The notes under the pieces: model-generated | What the model saw: only the letters and a program-made list of their open reading frames with translations | What the model was told of the DNA's origin: nothing | Databases searched by the model: none | Shown: piece by piece, positions 15,218 to 24,239 of the stretch | How the letters are laid out: every line of letters begins with the position of its first letter | Numbering within the stretch: position 1 is the stretch's first letter | Position numbers and translations under genes: made by a program | Assembly: GCA_028873845.1 (NCBI GenBank) | Contig: JAPPNO010000024.1 | Location: 1-45,002, forward strand | DNA: 45,002 bases | Source: Gemmatimonadota bacterium | GTDB lineage: Bacteria; Gemmatimonadota; Gemmatimonadetes; Longimicrobiales; Gaopeijiaceae | Direction: 5' to 3'

Positions 15218-17908
15218 ATGAGTGCTGCATTCCGGTTCGCCACGTTGTTTTCGGTCGCCCTCGCCGTCAGCCTTCCGCCGGGGTCAGCTTCCGCGCAACA
15301 GGGGACCATCAACGGCCGCGTCACCGACGCCGAAACCGGGGAGCCTCTCGAGGGGGCATCGGTGGAAGTGCTCGGAGACGCGGTCCGGCAGGCTTCCAAC
15401 GAAGATGGGCGGTTCACACTGACCGTTTCGCCCGGCACCTATTCCGTGGTCGTGAGGCTGATCGGGTACGAGACCACGCGCGTCGACGACGTGAGCGTGC
15501 CCGCGGGGGGCACGGCGGATGTCGAGATCCCGGTGCGTTCCCGGGCCGTGGTCCTCAATCCGGTGGTTGTCACCGCTTCGCGCCGCCAGGAGAAGGCCCT
15601 GGATGCGCCTGCGTCCATCTCCACCGTCTCCGCCGACGAGGTCGAGAGAACGGTGGCCGTCACCGTGGCCGATCACGTGGCCGCGCTGCCCGGGATCGAC
15701 AGGGCTCAGACCGGCCTGGCCCAGGGCCCGGTGGTGGCACGCGGCTTCAACAACGTCTTCTCCGGCACCTTGCTGACGATCATCGACAACCGCTATGCGC
15801 GGATCCCGTCGCTCCGCCTCAATGCGTACAGCATGTTTCCGACGACGGACCTCGACATCGACCGCATCGAGGTCTCGCTGGGTCCCGGCGCGGCTCTGTA
15901 CGGTCCCAACGCCACCTCGGGCGTCATGCACCTCATTACGTCGTCCCCCCTCGACAAACAGGGGTCGACGATCTCGCTGGCCGGGGGGCAACGGTCCTTC
16001 TTCCACGGCCAGTTCCGCACGGCCGCCGCTCCCACCGGGAACTTCGGGCTGAAGATCTCGGGGCAGTACATGCAGGGCGAAGACTGGGAATACGATGATC
16101 CGGCGGAAGCGGCGGCGCGCGAGGCCGGGTGCCGGCTCTGCGTACGGGACTATGAGAGCAAGCGATACTCCGTGGACGCGCGTCTCGATTTCCGCTTCGC
16201 GGGCGATGGCGACCTCGTGTTGAACGGGGGAACATCGACGCTGGCGAGCGGGGTCGAGATGACCGGAATCGGCGCCTTCCAGGTGAAGAACTGGGGGTAC
16301 AACTACCTCCAGACCCGTTTCTCCAAGGGGCGGCTCTTCACACAGTACTTCCTGAACATGACCAACTCCGGAGCGGGGGCCGGAACGCCCGTTTCGGAAG
16401 GCACCTTCGGGCTCCGGACGGGGGGGCCGGTCGTCGACCAGTCGCGAACCATGGCGGCGCAGTTCCAGTACGGCCTGGACCTCGGTTCCCGGCAGAGCTT
16501 CACCTACGGGGTCGACTGGCAGCGGACCGAGCCTCGCACCGGCGGTACGATCAACGGCCGCAACGAGGACGACGACCTCATCGGCGAGATCGGGGGCTAC
16601 CTGCACTCGGAGACCTCGCTGGGAGACAAGCTGGACCTGGTCACGGCCATCCGGGTCGACAAGCACAGCTGGCTCGACGATCTGAACATCTCGCCCCGGG
16701 CCGCCCTGGTGTTCAAGCCGGCGGAGGCCCAGACCTTCCGGCTCACCTACAACCAGGCCTTCGGCACGCCGACCGCCAACAATCTCTTCCTCGACATCAC
16801 CGCGGCCACCCTTCCTCCTCCGATCAACTTCTACGCCGTCCAGGCGAGGGGAGTGCCGTTGTCGGGCTACACCTTCAACGACAGGTGCCCTGGCGGGATC
16901 CAGTCGCTCTGCATGCGGTCTCCGCTGGCACCGGGACAGCTGCCCGCCAACGCCGTGCTCTTCTGGGACGGCCTGCTGGAACTTCTGGCGCAGCTTGCTC
17001 CCGAGCTCGCGCCGATCGCGTCGTTCCTGCAGATGCCCGGCGCCATCCCCGAGGATCCGGAGATCGGGACCGTTCTGGGGCGGCTGGACATCAATGCCCA
17101 GGAGTTCTTCGCCGACAACGGGCCGACCGCCGTCGACCCTCTCGAGCCGACCATCTACACCACCATCGAGGGGGGCTACAAGGGGTTGCTGGGGGGCCGG
17201 GTGCGTCTGTCAGCCGACTTGTACAAGGCCAACATCAAGAACTTCGTCGGGCCCCTGCGGGTGGAGACGCCGAACGTGTTCCTCGATCCCCAGTCCACCG
17301 GGGCCTTCGTCTTTCACCGCCTGGGGCCGCTCATTCAGGCGGGGGTGATCACCGAGGCGATCGCCAACGAGATCGTTGTCAACCTGGCCTCGGTCCCCAT
17401 CGGTACCGTCGTGCCGGACCAGTCCGAGGATCACAACCTCATGGTGACCTACCGCAATTTCGGTGAAGTCGACTTCTGGGGCGCGGACCTGGCCGCGGAG
17501 ATCTTCGTCACGGACCGCCTGATGATCATGGGCAACTACTCCTTTGTCAGCGAAGATTGCTTCGGCGAGAAACAGGACGGCGGGTGCGCCGGGCTGAAGG
17601 ACATTGCGCTGAATGCCCCGCGCAACAAGGGGTCGTTCGGTTTCACCTTCGACGACCGCGCCGCGGGGCTGACGCTGCAGGGCCGCGTGCGCATGACGAA
17701 CGGCTTTCCCATGAATTCGGGCGTCTACATCGGCGAGGTCGGTGCATACGAGGTCGTCGACGCGTCGATCAGCTACGAGTTGCCCTTCCGGCGCGGAACC
17801 CGGGTGTCCGTGACCGCCAACAACGTCCTGGACAATGTGCACCGCGAGTTCGTGGGAGCGCCCGAGGTGGGACGGCTCCTTCTGCTGCGGGTGCTCTACG
17901 ACTTCTGA
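15218..17908 (+). CDS. TonB-dependent outer-membrane receptor with carboxypeptidase-regulatory-like domain
   Basis: 896 residues from the ATG at 15218, with AAGGATGGGA just upstream; an ATG at 15209 is the alternative. A signal peptide ending SASA leads into GTINGRVTDAETGEPLEGASVEV, the CarboxypepD_reg-like beta-sandwich (about 25-110), then LNPVVVTASRRQEKALDAPASIS (TonB-box region), the plug domain (IDRIEVSLGPGAALYGPNATSGVMH) and a 22-strand-type barrel ending in LLRVLYDF, the usual C-terminal aromatic. A Bacteroidota/Gemmatimonadota-style receptor; the ligand is unknown. An extracellular part near residues 545-640 is long and contains an unusual Ala/Leu/Pro-rich helix. There is no SusD partner beside it. 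Confidence 0.92.
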   Translation: MSAAFRFATLFSVALAVSLPPGSASAQQGTINGRVTDAETGEPLEGASVEVLGDAVRQASNEDGRFTLTVSPGTYSVVVRLIGYETTRVDDVSVPAGGTADVEIPVRSRAVVLNPVVVTASRRQEKALDAPASISTVSADEVERTVAVTVADHVAALPGIDRAQTGLAQGPVVARGFNNVFSGTLLTIIDNRYARIPSLRLNAYSMFPTTDLDIDRIEVSLGPGAALYGPNATSGVMHLITSSPLDKQGSTISLAGGQRSFFHGQFRTAAAPTGNFGLKISGQYMQGEDWEYDDPAEAAAREAGCRLCVRDYESKRYSVDARLDFRFAGDGDLVLNGGTSTLASGVEMTGIGAFQVKNWGYNYLQTRFSKGRLFTQYFLNMTNSGAGAGTPVSEGTFGLRTGGPVVDQSRTMAAQFQYGLDLGSRQSFTYGVDWQRTEPRTGGTINGRNEDDDLIGEIGGYLHSETSLGDKLDLVTAIRVDKHSWLDDLNISPRAALVFKPAEAQTFRLTYNQAFGTPTANNLFLDITAATLPPPINFYAVQARGVPLSGYTFNDRCPGGIQSLCMRSPLAPGQLPANAVLFWDGLLELLAQLAPELAPIASFLQMPGAIPEDPEIGTVLGRLDINAQEFFADNGPTAVDPLEPTIYTTIEGGYKGLLGGRVRLSADLYKANIKNFVGPLRVETPNVFLDPQSTGAFVFHRLGPLIQAGVITEAIANEIVVNLASVPIGTVVPDQSEDHNLMVTYRNFGEVDFWGADLAAEIFVTDRLMIMGNYSFVSEDCFGEKQDGGCAGLKDIALNAPRNKGSFGFTFDDRAAGLTLQGRVRMTNGFPMNSGVYIGEVGAYEVVDASISYELPFRRGTRVSVTANNVLDNVHREFVGAPEVGRLLLLRVLYDF

Positions 17909-17939
17909 CCGGGACACGGCGCAGGCGGAGGGCGGAGGC

Positions 17940-18407
17940 GTGAAGTCGGGGGGGAAGCGGCTGAGGCAGGCCATGGTGCTGCGGATCATCCGCGAGCACC
18001 GGATCCCGCACCAGGAGGCGCTGCGTGCCCGTCTGGCCGCGGAGGGATTCCCGGTGGCGCAGGCGACGCTCTCACGCGACATCCGCGACCTGCGGCTGGT
18101 CAAGGTGGTGGGCGCGGACGGGAAGCCGCACTACACGCTGCCCGAGGAGTGGGAGAACCTTGCGCCCCTGGACTCCGTGCTGCCGGCGCTCTTCGTGTCC
18201 GCCGAGCCCGTGGGCAACCTGATCGTCGTCAGGACGCTGAGCGGGGCGGCGCAGGCGGTGGCGTCGGGAATCGACTGGGAGGAGTTCGAGGGGCTGGCCG
18301 GGACGATCGCCGGGGACGACACGGTGCTCGTGATTCTGAGGACCGGACGCGCCGCGCGGGATGTCGCGGCCGCGATCGAACAGATGGCCGCGGAGGGCTC
18401 GCGTTAG
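17940..18407 (+). CDS. argR: arginine repressor ArgR
   Basis: 155 residues from a GTG at 17940 preceded by a purine-rich GGAGGGCGGAGGC. ArgR is the hexameric, arginine-sensing repressor of arginine biosynthesis. The N-terminal winged helix shows the signature ATLSRDIRDLRLVKV (about 43-57), and the C-terminal arginine-binding/oligomerisation domain shows LPALFVSAEPVGNLIVVRTLSGAAQAVAS and GTIAGDDTVLVILRT, with the Gly-(T/D)-Asp-Asp arginine contact. Length is normal. It lies 31 bases after the TonB receptor and just before argG and argH, whose promoter carries ARG-box-like sites. Confidence 0.95.
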   Translation: MKSGGKRLRQAMVLRIIREHRIPHQEALRARLAAEGFPVAQATLSRDIRDLRLVKVVGADGKPHYTLPEEWENLAPLDSVLPALFVSAEPVGNLIVVRTLSGAAQAVASGIDWEEFEGLAGTIAGDDTVLVILRTGRAARDVAAAIEQMAAEGSR

Positions 18408-18512
18408 TTGCACCACCCGGCCCCCTGGCCGGCCGAGAACGCGTTCCGACGGCGTCCATCCAGGCGAAGCCGGGGGGGGGGCGTGCAGTCATCGCGTGTG
18501 GTGACCGCGGGG

Positions 18513-18540
18513 TTGACACGGCGGCGTACATGTATATTTT
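18513..18540 (+). promoter_or_regulatory. probable sigma-70 promoter of argGH
   Basis: A perfect -35 TTGACA (18513-18518) is followed, after 16 bases, by TATTTT (18535-18540); TATATT at 18533 is a better -10 but only 14 bases away. The A+T-rich patch stands out in an otherwise very G+C-rich window and lies 150 bases before the argG ATG. Confidence 0.65.
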
Positions 18541-18567
18541 TTCATCGAGACTGCATATTATTACCAC
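18529..18567 (+). promoter_or_regulatory. tandem ARG boxes (ArgR operator)
   Basis: CATGTATATTTTTTCATC (18529-18546) matches the Bacillus-type ARG box CATGAATAAAAATTCAAG at 11 of 18 positions, including CATG and TTCA. ACTGCATATTATTACCAC (18550-18567) is a weaker second box. The two are offset by exactly 21 bases, the spacing of paired ARG boxes (18-bp box plus 3 bp) in known operators. They overlap the -10 region, so ArgR binding would block the argGH promoter. The consensus is from established knowledge; binding itself is inferred. Confidence 0.65.
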
Positions 18568-18687
18568 GCCCCGATACCGTTCAGCGGGTCCGGAGCATGG
18601 GGATCGATAGTACCGTACGGCCTTGGCGGGAGACGTACGGCCCCCGTGTTCCGGCCCGCGTGCGGTTTCAGGGGCACGCACACAGGA

Positions 18688-20004
18688 ATGTCTCGGACCG
18701 TGAAGATCGTACTCGGATACTCGGGAGGGCTCGACACATCGGTGATCGTGCCCTGGCTGAAGGAAAACTACCAGGCGGACGTGGTCTGCATGGCCGCCGA
18801 CGTGGGGCAGCGGGGCGGGGTGGACAGGCTGGCGGGGAAGGCATTCGCCACGGGAGCGTCCGCCTTTTTCGGAGAGGACCTGCGTGAGGAGTTCCTTGCG
18901 GACTACATCCTTCCGGTTCTGCGCGCCGGCGCGGTCTACAGCCGAAAGTACCTGCTGGGCACCGCCATGGCGCGACCGGTCATCTCGCGCCGCATGGTGG
19001 AGGTCGCGCGCCGTACCGGAGCCGTCGCACTGGCGCACGGCTGCACCGGGAAGGGGAACGACCAGCTCCGCTTCGAGCTGTCCTTCGCCGCGCTGGCACC
19101 CGACCTGAAGGTGGTCGCGCCGTGGAGGGAGTGGGAGATCGCGTCGCGCGAGGACGCCTTCGCCTATGCGCGGTCCCGGGGAATCCCGCTCGACGGCATC
19201 GACGAGGAGAAGCTCTACTCCCGCGACGAGAACCTGTGGCACATCAGCCACGAGGGCGGCCCCCTCGAGGACCCGGCCAACGCGCCCGGATCCGATGTCT
19301 TCGTATGGACGCGCGACCCGGTGGACGCACCGGACACGCCCGTCGAGCTGGAACTGGGCTTCGACGCCGGCTTCCCGGTCGCGCTCGACGGCCGTCCGTT
19401 GTCGCCGCTCGCGCTCCTGACCGAGCTGAACGAGGTGGGGTCGGAGCACGGAGTGGGCCGCGCCGACATCGTCGAGGACCGCGTGGTGGGGATCAAGTCG
19501 CGGGGCGTCTACGAAACCCCGGGCGGCACGATTCTGCTCACCGCGCTCCAGGAGCTGGAGCAGCTGGTGCTGTCGCGCAGCGCGCTGGCGCTGAAGGACT
19601 CGCTCGCGCCCCGCTACGCCGACCTGGTCTACGAAGGACGCTGGTGGACGCCCGAACGGGAGGCCGTCGACGCCACCGTGGACTCGCTCATGTCGAATGT
19701 CACGGGCACGGTGCGGCTGCGCCTCTTCAAGGGACAGGCGACCGTCCTCGCGCGGCGGGCGCCCGTCTCCCTCTACGACCTGGACCTGGCGTCCTTCGGC
19801 GCTTCGGAGGGTTACGCGCACGCCGACGCTTCGGGCTTCGTGAAGCTGTTCACGCTTCCCCAGCGCGCGGTGGCCGCGCAGCGGCGCGTGGCGGCCGCCC
19901 GGATGAACGGCAACGGCCGGGGCGCGGGGAACCGCGAGCCGGGGGGCGTGCCGGGCACAGGCTGGCGGCCCGCCGCCGGGGTGGCGCACGCCCGGGGCGA
20001 ATAG
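18688..20004 (+). CDS. argG: argininosuccinate synthase
   Basis: 438 residues from the ATG at 18688. It joins citrulline and aspartate using ATP, the seventh step of arginine synthesis. The N-type ATP pyrophosphatase P-loop YSGGLDTSVI stands near the N-terminus (about 11-20), followed by GCTGKGNDQLRFE, WREWEI and the ENLWHISHEGGPLEDP block, all standard. The last 35 or so residues (NGNGRGAGNREPGGVPGTGW and on) form a disordered Gly/Arg-rich tail beyond the usual end, possibly dispensable. Only a weak Shine-Dalgarno (AGGA four bases upstream). argH follows after five bases, so they are one operon controlled by the promoter and ARG boxes upstream. Confidence 0.96.
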   Translation: MSRTVKIVLGYSGGLDTSVIVPWLKENYQADVVCMAADVGQRGGVDRLAGKAFATGASAFFGEDLREEFLADYILPVLRAGAVYSRKYLLGTAMARPVISRRMVEVARRTGAVALAHGCTGKGNDQLRFELSFAALAPDLKVVAPWREWEIASREDAFAYARSRGIPLDGIDEEKLYSRDENLWHISHEGGPLEDPANAPGSDVFVWTRDPVDAPDTPVELELGFDAGFPVALDGRPLSPLALLTELNEVGSEHGVGRADIVEDRVVGIKSRGVYETPGGTILLTALQELEQLVLSRSALALKDSLAPRYADLVYEGRWWTPEREAVDATVDSLMSNVTGTVRLRLFKGQATVLARRAPVSLYDLDLASFGASEGYAHADASGFVKLFTLPQRAVAAQRRVAAARMNGNGRGAGNREPGGVPGTGWRPAAGVAHARGE

Positions 20005-20009
20005 CACCC

Positions 20010-21428
20010 GTGGACAAGCCGCGGCCGGGTGACGGCGCGGCCCACGCCCTCTGGGGCGGCCGCTTCAAAGGCGGCCTTGCGGGCGAGATGGAGGCCCTGA
20101 ACCGGTCCCTGGACATCGACTGGCGACTGTGGCCCCATGATGTGCGGGGAAGCCGGGCCTGGGCGCGCGGACTCGAGCGGGCCGGCATCCTGACGCGGCA
20201 GGAGGCTCGCCGGATCGACGCGGGCCTGGCCAAGGTCGCCACCCGTCTGGAGGCGCTGCCCGGTCCGGCCGGACTGCCCGATGAGGACATCCACACCGTG
20301 ATCGAACGGATGCTGATCGAAGAGACCGGCTCCGTGGGCGGCAAGCTCCACACCGGACGGTCCCGCAACGACCAGGTCGCCACCGCGTTCCGGCTCTGGG
20401 GGAAGCGTGCGATCCTCGCGCTGCGAGACCGGCTGGCCGCGCTGGCGGAGTCGATCGCCCGCAAGGCGCGCGAGAGCCGGGACATCGTGATGCCGGGGTT
20501 CACCCATCTGCAGCAGGCGCAGCCCGTTCCCGCGGCCCACTGGCTGCTTTCGCGCGCCTGGCCGCTGGTGCGCGACCTGGAACACCTGGGCGCGGTGCAC
20601 CGTGAGTGCGACGTCCTGCCGCTGGGAGCGGGGGCGGTCGCGGGCTGTCCCTTCGAGATCGACCGGGAGGCGCTCGCGGCCGATCTCGGCTTCAGCCGGG
20701 TCTCCGAGAACTCCATCGATACGGTCTCCGACCGCGACTGGACCGCTCGCCTGCTCTTCGGTGCCGCGATGACCGGTGTGCACCTGTCCCAGCTGGCCGA
20801 GGACCTGGTCGTCTTCTCCAGCAGCGAGTTCGGTTTCGCGCGCCTGGGAGACGGCTACACGACGGGATCGTCGCTCATGCCGCAGAAGCGCAATCCCGAT
20901 GTCGCCGAACTGACGCGGGGGAAGTCGGGACGGCTGGTGGGCAACCTGGTGGGGATGCTGACGGTGCTGAAGGGACTGCCGACCGGCTACAACCGGGATC
21001 TGCAGGAGGACAAGGAGGCCGTCTTCGACTCGGTGGACACGCTGGCGGTCGTGCTGCCGGCCATGACCGGGGCGGTCGCGAGCCTGACCCTGGACCGCGC
21101 CCGCATCGCAGCGGCTCTCGGGACCCGGGTGCTGGCAACCGACCTGGCGGACTACCTGGTGCGGCGGGGGATCCCGTTCCGCGAGGCGCACCACATCGTC
21201 GGCGAACTGGTGCGGGTGGCGGAGGACTCGGGCAGGGAGCCGGGCCAGCTCGCCCTCGACGAGATGAACGCGGTGCATCCGGGCTTCGCCGAAGATGTCC
21301 ATGCGGTCTTCGATCCGGAGGCGTCCGTGCAGTCGCGTGCGGTTCGGGGCGGCACGGCGGCGGCGGCGCTGGAGGCGCAGTTCGAAGCGTTCACCGGGGC
21401 GCTGGAAGAGGCCGTCGCCGGTCCCTGA
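20010..21428 (+). CDS. argH: argininosuccinate lyase
   Basis: 472 residues from a GTG at 20010, five bases after the argG stop; the much longer open frame upstream lies over argG and is not coding. It cleaves argininosuccinate to arginine and fumarate. The fumarase/aspartase-superfamily signature GSSLMPQKRNPDVAEL is present with the flexible catalytic loop, along with WGGRFKGGLAGEMEALNRSLDID at the N-terminus, KLHTGRSRNDQVAT, and TVSDRDW. Near the C-terminus is FREAHHIVGELVR, as in typical ArgH. Length is normal. It is the last gene of the arginine operon; a dispersed palindromic element follows. Confidence 0.96.
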   Translation: MDKPRPGDGAAHALWGGRFKGGLAGEMEALNRSLDIDWRLWPHDVRGSRAWARGLERAGILTRQEARRIDAGLAKVATRLEALPGPAGLPDEDIHTVIERMLIEETGSVGGKLHTGRSRNDQVATAFRLWGKRAILALRDRLAALAESIARKARESRDIVMPGFTHLQQAQPVPAAHWLLSRAWPLVRDLEHLGAVHRECDVLPLGAGAVAGCPFEIDREALAADLGFSRVSENSIDTVSDRDWTARLLFGAAMTGVHLSQLAEDLVVFSSSEFGFARLGDGYTTGSSLMPQKRNPDVAELTRGKSGRLVGNLVGMLTVLKGLPTGYNRDLQEDKEAVFDSVDTLAVVLPAMTGAVASLTLDRARIAAALGTRVLATDLADYLVRRGIPFREAHHIVGELVRVAEDSGREPGQLALDEMNAVHPGFAEDVHAVFDPEASVQSRAVRGGTAAAALEAQFEAFTGALEEAVAGP

Positions 21429-21450
21429 AGGGGTGGCTCGGGAGGATTAG

Positions 21451-21487
21451 GTAAACCCAGCATGACATTTTGTAAACCCGGGTTCAC
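21451..21487. repeat. dispersed palindromic intergenic element, copy B
   Basis: GTAAACCCAGCATGACATTT (21451-21470) is followed by the near-palindrome GTAAACCCGGGTTCAC (21472-21487, one mismatched pair). ATGACATT plus GTAAACCCGG is shared with 13936-13955. It sits between the convergent 3' ends of argH and aroF, where a bidirectional terminator would be expected. Confidence 0.7.
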
Positions 21488-21514
21488 AGTGTGCCCAGGT
21501 CCGGTTCCGGCCGG

Positions 21515-22531
21515 CTACAGCGACCGCCCCGCCGCCTCCGCAAACACCTGCAGTCCGCGCATCATGTCCGCGAACTCGGCGAAGCTGAGCGACTGGTCGC
21601 CGTCGGAGGCCGCGGTCTCCGGATCGGGGTGCACCTCCACGATGAGCCCGTCCGCGCCCGCCGCCAGCGCCGCGAAGGCGAGCGGCGCCACCAGGTCGCG
21701 GCGTCCTCCCGCGTGAGACGGATCGGCAATCACCGGCAGGTGCGTCTCCAGCTTGAGCCAGGGGATCGCCGCCAGGTCGAAGGTGTTGCGCATCTCGCCC
21801 CCGAAGGTGCGGATTCCCCGTTCGCAGAGCACCACGTCCATGTTGCCGCCGCTCATCACGTACTCGGCCGCGAGCAGGAGGTCCTTGAGCGTCGCCGACA
21901 TCCCCCGCTTCAGCAGGACGGGTCGCCGCAGCCGCCCGACCTCCCTGAGCAGCGCGAAGTTCTGCATGTTGCGGGCCCCGATCTGCAGCATGTCCGCGTA
22001 TCCGGCCACCAGTTCCGCGTGACGCGGGTCGAGCACCTCGGTGACGACCGGGAGACCGGTCTCTTCCCGGACGCGCTCCAGGATCCGCAGCCCCTCCTCC
22101 TTGAGTCCGTCGAAGGAGTACGGGGATGTGCGCGGCTTGAAGGCCCCGCCCCGGAGCAGCGAAGCCCCCTCCCCGGCCACCGCCCGTCCGGTCTCGGCCA
22201 TCATTTCGGCGCCCTCCACCGAGCAGGGACCGGCCGCGACCAGGCACGCGGGCCCGCCGAAGGTACGGTTGCCCACCTGCACCCGTGAGGTCCGGTCGGC
22301 CGAGAAGTCACGCGCGGCGAGCTTGTAGGGGCGCATGACCGGGTGCACCGAGCGCACGCCCGGAATCGAGAGCAGCGAGACGCCTGCCAGCCGCGCCTCG
22401 TCTCCGATGCAGCCGATGATCGTGCGGCTGACGCCCTTCGAGATGTGGGTGCGAAGGCCCAGCGACTCGATCCGCTCCCGGATGTAGTCCAGCTGGTCAA
22501 CGGTGATGTTCTTCCTGGCGACGATGATCAC
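21515..22531 (-). CDS. aroF: 3-deoxy-7-phosphoheptulonate synthase (DAHP synthase)
   Basis: 338 residues from a GTG at 22531; a TTG at 22582 would add 17 poorly conserved residues, and 338 matches the Thermotoga-type enzyme length. It condenses phosphoenolpyruvate with erythrose 4-phosphate, the first step of the shikimate pathway. The N-terminal 65 residues ([17 protein letters not shown] and on) form the ferredoxin-like regulatory domain that binds Phe/Tyr in type I-beta enzymes. The barrel shows [33 protein letters not shown] and DPSHAGG, the metal/substrate motifs. It is divergent from rpiA, whose pathway supplies erythrose 4-phosphate. The 298-base gap to rpiA holds no gene or strong promoter match that I can see. 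Confidence 0.93.
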   Translation of the reverse strand: MIIVARKNITVDQLDYIRERIESLGLRTHISKGVSRTIIGCIGDEARLAGVSLLSIPGVRSVHPVMRPYKLAARDFSADRTSRVQVGNRTFGGPACLVAAGPCSVEGAEMMAETGRAVAGEGASLLRGGAFKPRTSPYSFDGLKEEGLRILERVREETGLPVVTEVLDPRHAELVAGYADMLQIGARNMQNFALLREVGRLRRPVLLKRGMSATLKDLLLAAEYVMSGGNMDVVLCERGIRTFGGEMRNTFDLAAIPWLKLETHLPVIADPSHAGGRRDLVAPLAFAALAAGADGLIVEVHPDPETAASDGDQSLSFAEFADMMRGLQVFAEAAGRSL

Positions 22532-22829
22532 GGGTCTGTTCCCTGGAGCCCGGCGGGAATCCAATGGCGGTGGACGCGACAAGCTGCGGCGGACGCCGGA
22601 GGGCTTCGCTTTCCCGGCCCATGCCTGGCGCCACGCCGCAGCGGGTCAAGGAAGATGGCGATTTCCGCGCGGAAGCTGAACCGCCGGCGGTCCGATCGTC
22701 ATCCGGGGACCTGCCGCGGGGCGAGCGCACCTTCGGCGGCCGCCCGGATCCTCCAACTGGTGACCACCCCCGGGATCCGGTAGATTTTCGCCGCGCATCC
22801 CTCCCAGTCCCCCCCAGCCCCGCGAGGCC

Positions 22830-23531
22830 TTGGTACCCACCTCCGCAGACGCGATGAAGAGCATGGCGGGACGCGACGCCGCCCGAAGCGTCGCATCCGG
22901 CATGCGTCTGGGCCTGGGCACGGGCTCCACGGTGGCCTGTTTCCTCGAGCACCTGGGCGCGCGCATCGCGCATGGCGAGCTCTCCGGCGTCGTGGGCGTC
23001 CCGACCTCGGTGCGCACGGAGAAGCACGCCCGCGGGCTGGGCATCGCGCTGTCCACCCTGGAAGACGTCGGCTCCCTCGACCTGACCGTCGACGGGGCGG
23101 ACGAGGTGGACCCCGGGCTCGACCTCGTGAAGGGGCTGGGCGGGGCGCTCCTGCGCGAGAAGATGGTGGCCCAGGCCTCGGACCGGATGATGGTGATCGT
23201 GGACGAATCGAAGCTGGTGGGGCGTCTCGGCGAGATCGCGCCTCTGCCGGTCGAGGTGGTGCCGTTCGGCCACGGGTGCCACATGGGGTGGCTGCGGGGC
23301 CTCGGGGCCGAGCCCGGGGTGAGGGACGGAGGCAACGGCCACCCCTACCGCACCGACAACGGGAACCTGGTGGTCGATTGCCGTTTCCCCGGCGGGATCG
23401 AGGACCCTGCAGGGCTGGAACGGAGGCTGGCCGGGCGGGCGGGGGTGGTGGAATCGGGTCTGTTTCTCGGTATGGCGACGGAGGTGGTGGTGGCGGGGGC
23501 GGAGGGCGTGCGCCGCGTGGCGAGGAGTTAG
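22830..23531 (+). CDS. rpiA: ribose-5-phosphate isomerase A
   Basis: 233 residues if the TTG at 22830 is used (GAGG four bases upstream); an ATG at 22854 would cut part of the first helix, which aligns with RpiA, so I prefer TTG. It interconverts ribose 5-phosphate and ribulose 5-phosphate. The hallmarks are MRLGLGTGSTVACFLEHL (phosphate-binding loop), DLTVDGADEVDPGLDLVKG with the catalytic Asp and Glu, and GGALLREKMVA with the essential Lys, followed by VIVDESKLVGRLG. The length is typical. Six bases separate it from rpe, so the two pentose-phosphate enzymes form an operon. Confidence 0.94.
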   Translation: MVPTSADAMKSMAGRDAARSVASGMRLGLGTGSTVACFLEHLGARIAHGELSGVVGVPTSVRTEKHARGLGIALSTLEDVGSLDLTVDGADEVDPGLDLVKGLGGALLREKMVAQASDRMMVIVDESKLVGRLGEIAPLPVEVVPFGHGCHMGWLRGLGAEPGVRDGGNGHPYRTDNGNLVVDCRFPGGIEDPAGLERRLAGRAGVVESGLFLGMATEVVVAGAEGVRRVARS

Positions 23532-23537
23532 GAGCCC

Positions 23538-24230
23538 GTGGACGGCATCAAGATCGCCCCGTCGATTCTGAGCTGCGGCTTCGCGGAGCTGGGACGCGAG
23601 GTGCGCGCGGTCGACGAGGCCGGCGCGGAGTGGATCCACGTGGATGTGATGGACGGGCATTTCGTGCCGAACATCACGATCGGGCCGCTCATCGCGGACG
23701 CGGTGCGCGGGGTGACCGCCCGCACGGTGGACGTGCACCTCATGATCGAGCACCCGGACCGCTACATCGAGGACTTCGCGCGGGCGGGCGCGGACGTGAT
23801 CACGGTGCACGCCGAGGCGACGGTCCATCTGCACCGGACGCTGGGAATGATCCGGGAACTGGGGAAGCGTGCGGGGGTGGCGCTCAACCCGTCGACGCCG
23901 CTCGCGGCGGTCGAGGAGGTGCTGGACGAGATCGACCTGCTGTGCATCATGTCGGTCAATCCGGGATTCGGCGGCCAGGCCTTCATCGAACAGTCGGTGG
24001 ACAAGGTGGCGCGGGCCCGCAACATGGTCGAGGCGCGCTCGGGCGGACGGGTGGAGGTGGAGGTGGACGGCGGGGTGAGCGCGAAGACCGCGCCGGTGCT
24101 GGCGGAAGCCGGCGCGACGGTCCTGGTGGCGGGTTCGGCGGTCTTCGGCCACCCGGGTGGGCCCGGTGCGGGCGTCGAGGCCATCCGGTCCTCGGTAGCG
24201 GGGATCGGTTGGTGGGGCGGGGAAGGCTGA
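23538..24230 (+). CDS. rpe: ribulose-phosphate 3-epimerase
   Basis: 230 residues, GTG start with GGAG three bases upstream. It interconverts ribulose 5-phosphate and xylulose 5-phosphate. A TIM barrel with the family motifs: [14 protein letters not shown] at the N-terminus, [17 protein letters not shown] (metal His and catalytic Asp), [23 protein letters not shown], and [15 protein letters not shown] with the second catalytic Asp, then VAGSAVF. It follows rpiA by six bases and precedes the SRPBCC-epimerase fusion by nine, so a pentose-phosphate operon runs rightwards. Confidence 0.95.
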   Translation: MDGIKIAPSILSCGFAELGREVRAVDEAGAEWIHVDVMDGHFVPNITIGPLIADAVRGVTARTVDVHLMIEHPDRYIEDFARAGADVITVHAEATVHLHRTLGMIRELGKRAGVALNPSTPLAAVEEVLDEIDLLCIMSVNPGFGGQAFIEQSVDKVARARNMVEARSGGRVEVEVDGGVSAKTAPVLAEAGATVLVAGSAVFGHPGGPGAGVEAIRSSVAGIGWWGGEG

Positions 24231-24239
24231 GATCGCATC

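Noticed and set aside
18229-21302. Very long minus-strand frames opposite argG and argH
   Set aside because: They mirror conserved argG/argH codons, show no recognisable domain and are typical antisense shadows.
22564-22857. 97-codon plus-strand frame between aroF and rpiA
   Set aside because: Pro/Arg-rich off-frame composition, no ribosome-binding site, overlaps the rpiA start and the aroF 5' end.
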